This document shows positions 11,490 to 24,681 of a DNA stretch of 64,000 nucleotides, one piece after another. A program made the translations under genes and the position numbers. The notes under the pieces are model-generated. The model was not told the DNA's origin and searched no databases. It saw only the letters and a list, made by a program, of their open reading frames with translations. The DNA is from Polytrichum commune (taxonomy: Eukaryota; Streptophyta; Polytrichopsida; Polytrichales; Polytrichaceae), in assembly GCA_950295325.1 (NCBI GenBank), contig OX485808.1, forward strand, positions 4,032,501-4,096,500. The letters are read 5' to 3'. Every line of letters starts with the position of its first letter. Positions within the stretch are counted from its first letter, which is position 1.

Positions 11490-11740
11490 AGCCTTATTGA
11501 TGGGAGATAGGAAACTATTGCATATGAATGTAAATCTCATTCATCCAACATTAAATCTTGACCCCCTATAGGTTTGTTGCGGAGTCATCTAAGATGACCA
11601 TGAGTAAACTAATTTTGGATCTCTAAAGCTAACTAAGATGTCAAGTCCGCTTTAAAAAGCAACCTCTAGACTCCATACTATTTCAAGACTTCTATGATGT
11701 ATGAATGAGACGAACGCTCACATGCGATAATGCCCTCTCT
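11490..11740 (+). repeat. Repeat family E (MITE-like), copy 1
   Basis: This resembles 42050-42340, 42365-42625 and 52437-52675. The shared order is CATCCAACAT, then CTATAGGTTTGTTG, GATGTCAA, CATACTATTTCA, a GAATGAGA block, and an inverted terminal block (GAACGCTCACATGCGATAATGCC). The ends look like poor inverted repeats. It abuts the left end of the pogo-like element. Confidence 0.6.
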
Positions 11741-11747
11741 CCAGCTA

Positions 11748-12199
11748 CAGTCCACCCTCTATAAATGTTACACCTATAAGTGTTAACCCTCTCTAAATGT
11801 TAACTTTCTTCTACTCCCCACATATTGCACACTATAAATGTTAAACGTGTTAACTGTTAACAAAATGATACTCCCTTCTTTGTAAATTTGACTCTATAAA
11901 TGTTAACGAATGAAATACAAGCATAATATGGATGATAAAAACTACACATCCAGTTACATTCCTCTCTCTCTCTCTCACCATGTGTTAGGGCGAGGCACAG
12001 GGCAGCGAGGGTGAATAAAGTTTTGATTGGGTTTGCAATTTTATGAATGGTATTCTCTCACAAGGACTCTTCACAATTCCTTATATTTATAAATGTTAAG
12101 ATTTGTATATTGCTCAAAAAAATAATTTTATAATTGTTAACTGTTAACACCTCTATAAATTGTTAACTTTGAGGGTTAACATTTATAGAGGGTAGACTG
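11748..12199. mobile_element. pogo-like (Emigrant/Lemi1-type) MITE with TA target sites
   Basis: The left end CAGTCCACCCTCTATAAATG is mirrored at the right end (RC: CAGTCTACCCTCTATAAATG), and both are flanked by TA (11746-11747, 12200-12201). The subterminal region repeats variants of CTATAAATGTTAAC several times. A CAGT start, a CTCTATAAAT core, repeated subterminal blocks and a TA duplication are the features of plant Emigrant-type MITEs mobilised by pogo (Tc1/mariner) transposases. At 452 bp it carries no transposase. Confidence 0.8.
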
Positions 12200-12201
12200 T
12201 A

Positions 12202-13384
12202 TTTGCCACAGGTCCTGCTACCCGGATATTAAGAGAAAGAAAGAAATCTATTTGGGACATGATTCTCAAAGCATCAAAGTCAACTTCTGGGACCCTTGGT
12301 TGACAATATTTCCTGCCCAGGTGTGTAGTAGGTACTAGGTAGTAGAATCCATCTTCAAGGTCGCATTATTTTAAAGAGTTCTGGATCATTTTGGAGTTTC
12401 TTGCGTAGAAAAAGCTCCTGCGTTGTCCTAAAGATAGCTGGCACACGGACAAAGTGTCTGTACTGATGAAATGGACTTCTAATAAGTTAAGTGAATTGAG
12501 GTGAGCTTCCACAGTCCACACAGCACTTGGATGCAGAGCACCGCAAGCCCAGAACTCCTACTTACAATTGTCCGTGACCTGTTAGCGTTGCTGCAATTTC
12601 CTCCTTGATTTCATAGGTGCTTCAAACTTGTTTACTGCTAGAAGGACTCCTTGAAAATCTCGTGATACAACTGCTGATGATGGGAGGATACTAGCAAGAC
12701 ATTTCAATCGATCCCAACGGAGCGAGATCTGTTTTCAGCTTTTTGCTTCTCCGAACGGAATGAACTGAGTGCTGCTTCCAAGCTGCTTGGGTTTCCATAG
12801 TCAGGTGATTTGTCGGCAGCTGATTGTGTTTTCAAGTTTCTTCCTTCCTTTCTTCCTTGCGCTGGGCTTGTCTTTGAATGTTGACTTTGGATTTGAGTTG
12901 CATCAAGTTGAGTTTCGGAGTACTATACCGATGGTGCATGTGACGTTATCAAGGACTCAGAGAGCACGCTTTGGTTCTAGAATGAAACTGCAGGCTTGAT
13001 TCATCAATTTCAGGCTGACTCTGAAATGGATATTGAAAGAGAGGGAGTGGGCTTAAATACTCGGTTTAAAAAAGAGAACAGTTTTCATAGGTCAAGTGAT
13101 GTTGCGAAGGAGCTCGACAGTGCTCTGGGTAGGTTATACTTGCATTAATTCCACCAATTCCAGCACGAACTAACTCAACTCACCACAATTGGACCGTGTT
13201 GACAATCGTGTCGCCATGTGTCCATTTATTTTTCTTTTCAAAATGGGCTCTGGAGTGCTCATAATTTGTGCCTCCAGGTCAAACACAACCTGGTGGGCTT
13301 GAGGTCAGCAGCAGTGAGGTGCCAATGTGCAGTCGATGTTCTGTTCATGTGGCATCCGGAGCTAGCTTTTTGGTTTTGTTACTT
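12202..13384. other. Upstream region of the receptor-kinase gene
   Basis: There is no convincing coding frame or repeat here. It is less AT-rich than the flanking repeats and probably includes the promoter of the gene at 13899. Confidence 0.4.
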
Positions 13385-13394
13385 TTTATAAATA
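13385..13394 (+). promoter_or_regulatory. Candidate TATA box of the LRR receptor kinase
   Basis: TTTATAAATA lies about 505 bp upstream of the predicted start codon, in a region without other features. It would imply a 5' leader of about 470 nt, which may contain an intron. This is a sequence match only. Confidence 0.3.
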
Positions 13395-13898
13395 CAATCC
13401 GTTACGCCTTGAGAAAGTATAGAATATTCTGTGCTTTAAATCCCATACTAAAGTGATCAGTTTGTGTTCCTAGGGTTTGAATGTTTTCTTTGCCATTTCA
13501 ACCGGTTGGCTTGTAATTGGTCGCTTAATCTACCTGTACATTGATTCCCAGTGACCAAATTCGATTTGGAATCACAAAATTCAACTGGACACCTAATACT
13601 GTATTTTGTGCATGCTTTTTCCTACAGTCTCTCGAAAGATGGTAATTATGAGGTTATGTCTTATCAAGTACGTATGGATATGTCAGTTTCTCCACACAAT
13701 TCGATTGCGCCCCATGATTCTTTTATGGCAAAGATGAATTCTATATTTTCAGCTCAAGCTGCTTCAACGAGTTGCGACATGTAAAAGAGAGTGCACGGGC
13801 TCACGCTTTTCATTGCAAGTATGTGAAATCACAACTTCAGATTAATACGCGTTGGTGCTTGATTCAATTACTCTTTGCCATTCTGTACACAGCTAGAA

Positions 13899-16800
13899 AT
13901 GGAGCCACCACGCAGGGAACGAAGCTCAGTGTTGGTAGCTCTCCTGATTCTGGTTACAACTTTTGGAGTATGTGACGCCAGGCTAAATCTGTCAGCAAGC
14001 GGTGAGCCTTTATAACACTCCACATCCGCTTCAATTTCAGTACTCTATGTAAACGAGTCCTTGGAAATTCATCAAACCTATATTCGTAATGCACCTATAA
14101 TAATCTGCATTTGTTCTGGAAGAATGATACAAATTCTCATCCTCATCCACACTACAGGGATGGAAACATGACCATAGCTTGTGACATTTTGTCATCGGGC
14201 AGCATGACAACTGCCCATGACACTGCTCAATCAATATACAAAACGTAGCAATTCACTCCTTCCAAAACTAGGTGTTTTTAAATCTATTGATACTAACAAG
14301 TATATGAAATTGCATACCTTGCAGTGAACAACCATTAAGACTAAGTAGTGAGTTGTGATTGTTGTTGTTGTTGCAGAGAAGGCAATGGTCGAGATCTTTG
14401 GAGCATGGAATAAGAGCAACCCTGGCTTGTCTAGCGTACTAAATTGGTCACTCGCAACTGCCCCCTGTACGAATTGGACTGGAGTTTCGTGCAATATAAA
14501 TTCAGAGGTTAATCTAATCTTGTAAATTACTTACCACCATCTCTTATTTAGCCGGCTGCTAGTGTTGCAAAATTGGCAACAAATCATAATTTGAAGTCTT
14601 CTGATAGATTGAAATTTAGCTTCAAAGACACTTGAAGTATGAGGACCTACACTTGATTGATCATGAAACTTAACTAAATCGTACAAACACAAAATTGGTC
14701 TTGAAGAGTTCACAGTATGCACAATCCGTATTAAAGCTTACTTAGTTCAACATGTGATTACTTAGACGTTAATGAGTTTATTAAAATCTTAACACTGCAA
14801 ATATCATCTGATAAATTTCCAAATGAATGCCAAATACTACCCAACAACTTTGGAATGTGGACCAACCCTTATGACCATAGGTTCATCATTGAAATGGGTG
14901 AGGAATCAGATCATTTGAAAAGGCTTAAAACCACACAACCAGACCTTGACCATTTAGCAATCATCACATTATGTTGATTAATTATGCGAATGAACTGTAA
15001 CTTGAAGTTTAGTAAAATTGATAACGCACTATTTGAGTTAGGTCCTGTATTGACGACATTAAGGGTTACTAGGTATACTCAGATTCAAAGTCATACAGTG
15101 AATGTGTTAATAAGACTGGGCAGTAGGAATCTATTGTAACTAGCCCATGAGCCTTTTGGCTTCCCGGACTTTAAATTAAATTCATTACATTGTGGTCCTA
15201 ATATGACATGGTGATTTGGCCTTCAATGTTGTCGGGTTTTGTGCCCAGGTTAACTGGAATATCAGGTACCACGAGCTATGCAAACAATGACACCAAGTTC
15301 TCAACAGGCGAAGACACCTTCTCATTAGTAGGCGAATTGCCTGAAGCATTCAAGAGTTTCACATCTCTTGAAAACCTGTGAGTTTCACTTTCTAAATTCA
15401 TCACGTTCAACTCAACAATCATGGACGAATATTCGTGAATATGCTTGAAACTTTGTTCTACGTTGAATTCTACTTGTAGATGTTAGATGTTGAACTGGCT
15501 TAGTATTTGATGGTTATATTCTACTTAGTTCATTAAGCTAGACATTTATTGAGTTAGAAATTACAATGAATACAATCACTACAAGCACATGACTCTCAGT
15601 GGGAAATTGTCTTGCATCCTTGAAGACTCGTTTTATGTCATTGGAGTTTTTTTGTTATGATTGAAATTAAAAAAAAAACAATCCTGCGAATTTTGCATTG
15701 TTCTTTCATCTATGTGTGAAAATTGTCTAGGACTCATATGTTGATCATTAATGGATTGTAAGCCTTGCAAAGTGTCTTGATAAGTATCATAGTCTCTACA
15801 CCAACTCAATATTAAATGTGATAGCGTATATTTCTCATCTTTAAATATAACAAGCAACTCTCTGTTTTGAGTAGTTTCTAATCTTTGAAGTATTTTTTAA
15901 CAATCTCCGGTGAGATTTTTGAACATAATCAGTCAAGATCTTAGTGTTTCCAAGTCCACCTGGTTACATATTGACATCTTTCGGTTTCTCTTTATTAGTT
16001 TGAGGTATATTCTCTAAAGTTTTCTAAAATGATGGGTAATTTTCCTGAAGTCTTGGACTTCACCCAGTTCATCGTTTTTGAAGTAGATGAGTAGGCCCAC
16101 CGCATCATTCTTAATGTCTGCTTTTCTGATATATTTGACCTGAACTTAACAATGCGCTTCATTTTTATTTTTATTTTGCAGAGATATATCCAACAATCTA
16201 TTGAATGGGACTTTGGATGTTATAGGAGAGATTCCAACAACAAACCTCACAGGCTTGTGAGGCAATCTAACTTACACTCTTGTGGACTTCTGTGTGCATC
16301 TAATTCAGTTGATTAGATTTAAGTTAAACTCTTGGCATTCAGCTGGTATCTTTGATTTGATGATTCTATGTATAATTTGATGTACCCTATACACTACACC
16401 GTTTATGATGTTAATGATATACACTTACTATTTGGAATTATGCAATGTTATAATTTTTTCCTATAGATTTCATTTTTTATCGACAAAGGCTAAATAGTTG
16501 TATTGACATTAAGCATCATGAGTGACTTTCCTTCTTTTTTTAATTATTCTTAGAAAAATATTATAGCATAACGTAGTTTTATATAATATGTGATAATAAA
16601 CATCATAAAAGATGTACTGTGATCAATCAATACATACAATCTTATGGAAATTTCTCATCTTGTATTTGAGTTGCATTATAATTTTTTGTATTTAGAGATG
16701 TAATGCATTTTGGACAGGGCTTTATCAAATAACCTTTTCACTGGACCAGTGCCATTCAAGTATTCCACTTTCAATACAACACTTGCTTACTTGTGAGATA

Positions 16801-19800
16801 TCTAACCTATACATCAAGTGAATCATATTTTTAGGAACTATCATCATTGATACTCCGACTTCATGAGCATTGACAAAGTGTTTTATTCAATATTATATTA
16901 TATGTTTTTGGTTGCAAAAAATGCACCCATGCTTGTGATTTGACTACCATACACATTCATGCAATCTATTTGCATTGAATAATTTGATGTGTTAATACAG
17001 ATGGTTGAACAATAACCAACTCAATGGCAGTCTTGATTTTCTACTTGGGATGCAGCTAAATCTTGCGGGCATGTAAGTTAATCATACTTCATGTTATCTA
17101 TGTCACTTTGAATTTGATCATCAAACCCTAAACCCTAAACCCTAAACCCCAAAATTTGCACAATGTAAGAAGTGTAGTTAGGATAAGAGGCATGCCTTAA
17201 AGAAAATTGAATGTCAACTATGTAATGTGATAACATCTGTGCATTAAGAGCCAAATTGTTACATCCTCAATAGAAGTGAATGGAGTTGCAGACCTTTGTT
17301 TTAAATTGAATGGATATGAAGGTTATTCAATTGCAATCCACATGCTAGCTCTATTATGATATTATGTTATTTCTTAAAATCTGAGATTCACGTGTAATGG
17401 AGATTTTATGGGTAAGAATAATTTGCAGAAACCGCTTCATTGTCTCACATGTGGTATTCTTCGAAAAAAACAAATACTATGGTAGGAATCTAGTATTTTA
17501 CGCATCAATTCTCTAGGAATTGATCCAATCAACACAATCCATATATAATCCCAACAAAGAAAAATCAACATGTTGTGATCCTCACCCCAACACAAACTAT
17601 CCACACGTTCACCTCACATTGTAATAGGAGCCTTTCAAACTTTAGAGATTCAATTAGATCTTTTCCTTTTTTTCACTCCAACTTTTCAAGGGCTTTAACA
17701 TGTATTTATTATATATGTGCATCTAATATTGCGTTGGTGTCATTCTAAATTGCCATGTACGTTTTGACAGTGATTTGAGCCATAACCTTTTCAGTGGAGA
17801 AATACCAATATTTAGCTGTAACGCCACTTTTTATTCCATGTGAGTCTCTCAACCTGCACCCAACAATTAAATGATTGCGAGTGTTGTGGGTGTTGATTGC
17901 AGTAACTTTCATTTAGCAAAATTAAGTAGCTCAGTTTATTTTTCCAATGCTTGTTTCTTGCTTCATTGGCATTAATTGTTATCTGTTGTTTGTTCAAAAA
18001 GTATACTGAAGAATTTTTTTTTTAAATGAATCATTTACAGAGATTTGAGTCATAATCAACTCAGTGGGAGTATTCCTATTGAAAGTGGCTTATTATCATC
18101 ACCAGTTTGGACTTTGTGAGTACCTCGCTTTCACTTTTGGAGTGTTTCTTTAACAAGGTTGTCAAATCTTTCCTTCAAATTGTTGATGAGGTCTATTCTA
18201 GACTTAATGCCACAAATTGAAAACAAAACTCTCTAATTCATCCGTGGTGGAACGTGATCTAGAATAAGATTTTGCAAGTCATTCAATGTTTACCATGGAG
18301 TGAATTGTTTGGAAGAAATTGGGAGAGAAGGAAAAAGAAAACCAAAAAAATCAAACAAACATCATTGAACGTACTTATGGGTGATGGAGATGTTTATAAA
18401 TGTGCAGAGATCTAAGCAATAACAAGTTAAGTGGACCGGTGGATTTCTCTATATTGAGTACCACTTCATTACAACTTTCATATTTGTGAGATATTTTCAA
18501 CTTTCGATTTGAAACTCTCAATTTCTTCTTGTTTTGACATTCAACTAAGGTATTATGTGAAGAAGGCATTCATATGGCCATGGCCTTTGTGAGAAGGAAT
18601 TCCACAAGCATTCATATATGGCATGCCCAATGTAAACCTCCTCATTCTCATACATGCACTACATAGGAAGACAATAATTGGATTCATGTTCTTACATGTC
18701 ATGGCTCTTGGTTGCAGAGACTTAAGTAACAACCTTCTAAATGGAACAGTGAACTTCAGTGGCTTCAGTGGAATGGATGCCCTTTCTTATGATACCTTGT
18801 AAGATCCTCAATTTCTATCCCTTTAACCCTTAAAGGTCTAACAAGTCCACTGTACAACCTATCTACGTTGCTTCCATGACTCTTCACCAAGTCTCGAAAT
18901 TATATTTCTTGATTTGTAAACTTCAAACTTACTATATTTATTACCTTATGACAGTAGGGTCATATGCATTTTCTCTCGAGAATACCTAACTTACTATATT
19001 TATTGCTATATGAAAGTAGGGTCATATGCATTTTCGCTTGAGAACACCTAAGTTATGTACTAAAACTACTATGTCTCTATGCACTTTTTTGTATTGAATT
19101 TGTTTAAAATCGTGTTTGATTATTGAGTTAAATCTAGATAGGATCGATTTTGATACAACTATCTAAAAATGAAGACATGTAGCTCAATGACACATCTTTG
19201 TACATGTTGAGCTCATGAACGGAACGCTTAGACCCTTTAGAGTTAAGTTAAATTAGCTTGTTAACCAATCATTAACTAATGACTTGGTATGTGAATGAAG
19301 CTAATCCAAAAGAATAGAAAAGCATAGAATTGTGCAAAGAAAGTGTCGATTGATGCATGTACGAATTCATCCAAGAGATTGATTCACTCCTTATGTTGGT
19401 TGTTGTTGTTGACTTTAGAAATCTTAGTCACAACCTCTTCGACAACATGATTCCGTTGTCATCCGGTGTTCTAAACTACACAACCATAGATCTTTCCAAT
19501 AACCAGTTCAACAATTTTACCATTTCAAGCAACTTTCTACCAGCTTTGCAACTGCTGTACGTCTACCATGCCATTGCGATCTTGAATTTGACATTACTTT
19601 ATAACGTAATCAACACTACAAGCATGTCATGCATTATATATATGGAGACTTCTCACTTTCAAGTAATAGGCCATAATTGAATACATGTTTGTGTGCATTT
19701 GAATGTGGGCTAGTTATGTGAGGAACAATTCTTTAAGAGGAGAATTTCCGAGCTCGGTGTTGGAGTGCCAATCTCTACAAAATGTGTAAGTAAGCATCCC

Positions 19801-22800
19801 CAATTGAGTGTACACTTGGTGAAGTGTAGTAAATGAGAATAACAATAATTGGTGAATGTATAATATCAACAAGATTTTACTTATATTGTATATGGCCACT
19901 ACATGGCCATATACGATATAAAACCTTTATTTTTTAATTTAAAAGCCCAAAAATTTGGGTAGTTTGGCCTCTAGAACCTATATTTAAAAAAAATTAAAAA
20001 TCATATAATTAGGTATTTTAATGCACTTACATGCTTCAAGGAATATTCAATTTTTTATATATAATTACATTTTTGGATTCCTTGTTAGAAGGGTTACAAG
20101 AGTTTCCTACATTAAAACAAACCATATCACTCGAGATTGAACTAAAATGCATTATAAGTGATTATAATTAGGGCCATATAATACGGGAGTTGCATGCCTA
20201 GGGGTAATATTGAGCAGAAGTATCTGGAACATGAAATTCTTTCATTCTTAGCATATTGTAAGACTAACAACAATCATACACAAGTTATGTAGTTAAGCAA
20301 CTTGAACCTACACAAACAAATTGTACTAACCCTCAAACATTTATAACTTATGAGGCCACCTTATGAGCCAATTTCAACTTCTTGAGCCTCGTTGATCGTC
20401 CGTAAACTTCAGCAATCAAAATTCATATAATTGAAATATTGGTGATAATTCAGAAATCTTAGTTTACACATGTACTATCTTTCAAAGTCATCCCCCAATA
20501 CTTATAATTGTATAATTCAATAGCAGGTTAAGTCTTACTTAGATGTACTCGAGAATACAATGTCTTAAGATTTATATGTTTTAGACAATTTTGTATAACC
20601 AGTCAAATAGGTTTAGCTAGTTCTCACATCGCCTTATTAATAGTTCAATGTATGTTCATCATTGACCACCTCACAACAAACATGTTCAAATGCACTAATC
20701 TAGTTATAATTGCTACAATGGTCTCATAATTGTTCACATATAAAAAGTTGGTACTGGCGAAGTCTGGCACAATAACTAATGCCTTGAATTGTTGTTCATA
20801 TATAGATATTTTGATTACAACCAAATCACTTCACTCAGTTTTCCAGTAGTACCCTTTCAAGGATTTGTTATGTCAACAATATCTTTGGTGGGAAATGACA
20901 TCTCTACTGTCAACTACGCAAAATCTGGACCATTCTCTGAATCATTAATTGGCAGTCAAAGCATACTTTTGTAAGTGCAGCATTTGTGAATATTATCACC
21001 TTATCACCCATTCAATTTATATTCTAGTTTTACCCATACATAAGTGGAGAATGTTCCAAATTGAAGTTGTAATTTCTGCAGCAATGGCAAGAATACATTA
21101 TGGAAGTTTTTCATTACGTTAAAGATCTACATTTTAGTTCAATATGTTTTCCCTAGAAGGATATTTTTCTACTAATATTTTGGTGTGCTCTTCATCCAGC
21201 TTAGGTGGCAATCCATATTGCACCAAGATTGAGTCAAATCTTAAAGCAAGTGTATGTCGATTCAATAAATCTTCTCCACCACTCTCAAGTAATAATCATC
21301 TTCTCAAATCTCTATATACACTTATGGAAGTAATGTGTTGTTGCAACAAAGCGTACAGACACGTTTGCAAAATTACAAGGATGGTAGCCACCATAATGGA
21401 TGTTACTTGGATATTGAACCAGAACTTGTAGTGAATTCAAGCTTCAGACATATTTTGTAGAATGTTGTTGTGAATATAGTCTCCTTTTTTTGCACAATTT
21501 GAAGATTTCAATTGCAAGAAAGAAACCAAAACACAATCACCTCGGGTGAACCAGCACAACCCAAGGGGAAATCAAGAAATAATGTTCATTTGAGATCTAG
21601 CCTTCTAAGTGACCACTAAGTTACTCCAGGTCATAATAAGTCCTTTGACTCCCCAAATCAAGCCGAATTCATTAAAGACATCTTGGTAGGCAACGTCAGG
21701 GACCTTTTCCAAGTCCGAGAGAGTTTGTTGCCACTCAATCTTATCATAATCATGTAAGGTGTCCCAAATGACTTGGTGTGTTTTCTCCATGTTGTTGTGA
21801 ATACAATCATGTGCTTCAATTAACTCCAATTTGTGGTCCTTTTTTTTGAATTGTATGCAGTTTCCAAACAATCGACAAATATATTGGAGGTTGTACTTTC
21901 CACCATAGCGGGCTTCTTGTTTTTGGTTATTATGACTTTTGCTGTGATAATTCGAAGATTGTATATCAAGAACTTGACCTACCGTAAACTTGAACAAGGT
22001 GAACCATCTCCTTCGTATCTTCTTCCATTATTTGTGCATGTAGTGAAGGTTGGATTCAATTGTATACATATAGCATGAGAGCCAAATTTTATTTCATGCC
22101 CTTAGTACTTGATGTAACATTTGGTTGGGTTTGGCTCTCCTTATCTCCTATGAAAGTATGAGAATTTTTAAAGAGTAGCATTCAATTGAATGTCAATGAC
22201 AAAAATTAAAGAAAGCTAAATAAACATGATAAATCCCACTTTGACAAGAAAGAAACCATTTGATATAATTTTGAAGCATTTGGTAACGATTGTCAATTTC
22301 AAACAAAATTAATTTGAAGTATTTGTATATTACAACATGTCGAATGAAATTTGACTAAACATGTTACATGTCCAACTAATGATGTGATTTTCAGAATTAT
22401 CGAAGCAAGAAGTTAAGCCAAAGATGTATTCCTATAGTGAATTGAGACTTGCAACTCGTGAATTTCACCATGACAACAAGCTTGGAGAAGGCGGGTTTGG
22501 TGTGGTGTATAAGGTACATGAAATATAACGGGTATTTTGAGGTGTGTTTGCTTGAAGACTAAATGAATGGCATGATTTGTGTTATCTTACACTTGTCGGT
22601 ATTGATCACTTGGTCTTGAAACTTGATTGGTATTGTGTATTACTTATAATTATGATTCTTGTTTTGATTGACACTTGTTGCGTTGCTTTTGTAGGGAACA
22701 TTATCGGACAACACACATGTTGCTGTGAAACAATTGATCAAATCAAAATTAGTGCTTTCGGATTTTTTGAATGAAGTTGTAGTCATCTCGGGCATCAAAC

Positions 22801-24681
22801 ATCGCAACTTGATCAAATTGAAGGGTTGTTGTCTCAGTGGTGATCGACGAATCTTGGTATATGAGTATGCTGAAAACAGAAACCTTGCCCAGGCATTATG
22901 GGGTAAGATTTAGTTTATGTTTCATTTGTTTAATCATCTACATAAATAACAATATGCATTTGAAGTAAAATATCTAATTTAGTAGGATAGTACATGAGAT
23001 TCATGGAACTCAAAGCAATATTTATTCAATGTGTTGGCTTCACCAAATTATTTTGCTTAAACTCCATGTGGGTTGTTTACATTAGCATTTTTGTGTTTAA
23101 AGATTATGAAATCCTCCTAAACAAGTGTTTCACTGTTATTGTTTTCATGATTAAATGTCATGATGTCATTGTTGTTGCTAGTGTGTTGAAGATTCAAACG
23201 ACCACATTTTTGTTGTTTGTTTAGATTGCCCAAGCGAAAATAAACTTGAATTGGATTGGTCAACACGTTTGAGAATCATAATAGGTATCGCTCGAGCTCT
23301 TACCTACCTTCACGAAGAAGTGCAACCCCCAATTATACACCGGGACATCAAAGCACCCAATATTCTTCTTGACAAAGATTTGAACCCAAAGGTTGCCGAC
23401 TTTGGATTGGCGCTCCTTGTGCCTGAGTTGGATAATGAACAAACCCATATTACCCGCACCGTTATTGGAACAAGGTATGCACTCAACTCATACATATGTA
23501 ATAAAAAAATATTGTCTTGAAGTCCACACATGCTCTATAGCATTTTAATGGGCCTTGACATGTATTATAGATTTCCATGCATGCATTTACATAGATCTAG
23601 GGGGTGACAGAAACATAGTTTATTGATGTATTTTGTAACGTTAATGTAACATAGCTCATTTTTTTATTGTTCAAAAATGCATATTCTAGAAAGAGAAATA
23701 TCACATTCTAAAGCAATATAAACCTTGTGTAAGAAGTTGTTTATGTGATCCTCCCCCCATCCTCAATATAGGGGAGCCCTCCTAGTCAATTAGTCATGTT
23801 GTTAATAGAAATTGCAATTGCACATTAGCATTTTATTATTGCATTGACATTGTTTCATGTCTCATTATTTCAATTTTGTAAATTGTTCAACATGATCATT
23901 GTGTGGTGGTTGTTTGTCTTAACAGAGGTTATTTATCACCTGAATATGCAAGTTTTGGTCATATATCGACATCAATTGACACATTTAGCTTTGGTGTTGT
24001 GATTCTTGAAATTATAAGTGGAAGAAAGAATATTGATTTTGGGAAACCTGAGGGACAACATATTTTGCTACAATGGGTAAATATTTATGGTCTTACCTCT
24101 AATCATTTATTGTGGTTGCGCCCTTGAATCATAGTCATTATTTGGATTGTTTACATTTGAGATGTGAAGATGCTTTCGGTGTTAACTTTTATGGAAAGCA
24201 CATGTTTTTATTGCGAATTTCCTTATATTAAACCTATAGTTTGGCTAATTTGATAATATGGATTTTAGAGGACTTTGATTATAGGTTATCCCTTCTAAAT
24301 CACATTTGTGATGGTAGTTATGTAGATTATCTTGTTACAAATTCTAAAGCATTGACGTGTTTTGCACAGGCATGGAGGATGCATGAAACCAATGAACTAT
24401 GGCATCTTATTGATCCAAAATTGGCTCATGAGACCCTAAACACAGAAATAACACAAGTGATAAAGATAGGACTTTCTTGTGTGCAATACATGCCTGCCAA
24501 CCGTCCTAAAATGTCTGATGTAATAAATATGTTATTAGATCGTAAACAAGTGGAAGATGTTCAATTAATAAGTGAAAGTGCAAGTGAACCTAAGTTCGGT
24601 TCCTTCAATTCAAATTTTACATCTAGCTCATATTTTGGCCAAGAAGGAAACATCTCAATGCCCTCCTTGGCTCGATATTGA
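13899..24681 (+). CDS. Leucine-rich repeat receptor-like protein kinase, 20 exons, 847 aa
   Basis: Exons by splice signals and frame: 13899-14001, 14377-14521, 15249-15377, 16182-16256, 16718-16792, 17001-17072, 17771-17839, 18041-18115, 18408-18485, 18718-18798, 19419-19556, 19714-19785, 20806-20970, 21200-21288, 21861-21998, 22395-22513, 22695-22902, 23225-23474, 23926-24076, 24370-24681. The start is the first ATG after an in-frame stop at 13860. The protein has a signal peptide (residues 1 to about 27), an LRR N-cap ending NWTGVSCN, about ten LRRs (LDLSNN.L.G type), a GNPYC cap, one membrane span (about 463-485) and a Ser/Thr kinase. The kinase residues look complete: GEGGFG 532-537, Lys553, HRD Asp651, DFG Asp669, GYLSPEYA. 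Subdomain IX reads DTFSFG where DVFSFG is usual. The kinase resembles LRR-VIII members, but no malectin domain is seen. It probably signals at the plasma membrane; the ligand is unknown. The exon model is inferred and untested. Confidence 0.88.
15145..15190 (+). repeat. Dispersed 45-bp motif, copy 1 (intron 2 of the receptor kinase)
   Basis: GCCTTTTGGCTTCCCGGACT followed by TTAAA here matches 26250-26295 and, more weakly, 40903-40940. It may be the 3' part of a small retroelement. Confidence 0.6.
15988..16075 (+). repeat. Dispersed repeat family G, copy 1 (intron 3 of the receptor kinase)
   Basis: GTTTGAGGTATATTCTCTAA, then AAAATGAT, GGTAATTTTCCTGAAGTCTT and GACTTCA recur in the same order at 60818-60890. 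Confidence 0.65.
16385..16560 (+). repeat. MITE family B remnant in intron 4 of the receptor kinase
   Basis: CACTACACCGTTTATGATGT starts the block at 16391, followed by CACTTACTATTTGGAATTATG and a section rich in TTTATCGACAAAGGCTA. This layout matches the left part of the family-B MITEs at 57560-57720 and 62426-62620. The right end is not clear. Confidence 0.5.
17123..17150 (+). repeat. Short interstitial telomere-type array (CCCTAAA)
   Basis: Three CCCTAAA units followed by a CCCC variant lie in intron 6 of the receptor-kinase gene. This is the plant telomere heptamer. Confidence 0.9.
18928..19051 (+). repeat. Tandem duplication, 62-bp period, two copies, in intron 10
   Basis: CTTACTATATTTATT followed by AGTAGGGTCATATGCATTTT occurs at 18928 and again at 18990 with few differences. 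Confidence 0.85.
21605..21800 (-). pseudogene. LINE-type C-terminal fragment in intron 14 of the receptor kinase
   Basis: The minus strand encodes [20 protein letters not shown] followed by [16 protein letters not shown] and a short tail. The same module, with conservative changes, is encoded on the plus strand at 44640-44780. Amino-acid-level conservation between two non-genic copies points to a once-coding transposable element. The second copy is preceded by WIIWRQQSEMVFN, typical of the region after the RNase H in plant LINEs. The family assignment is inference. Confidence 0.6.
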
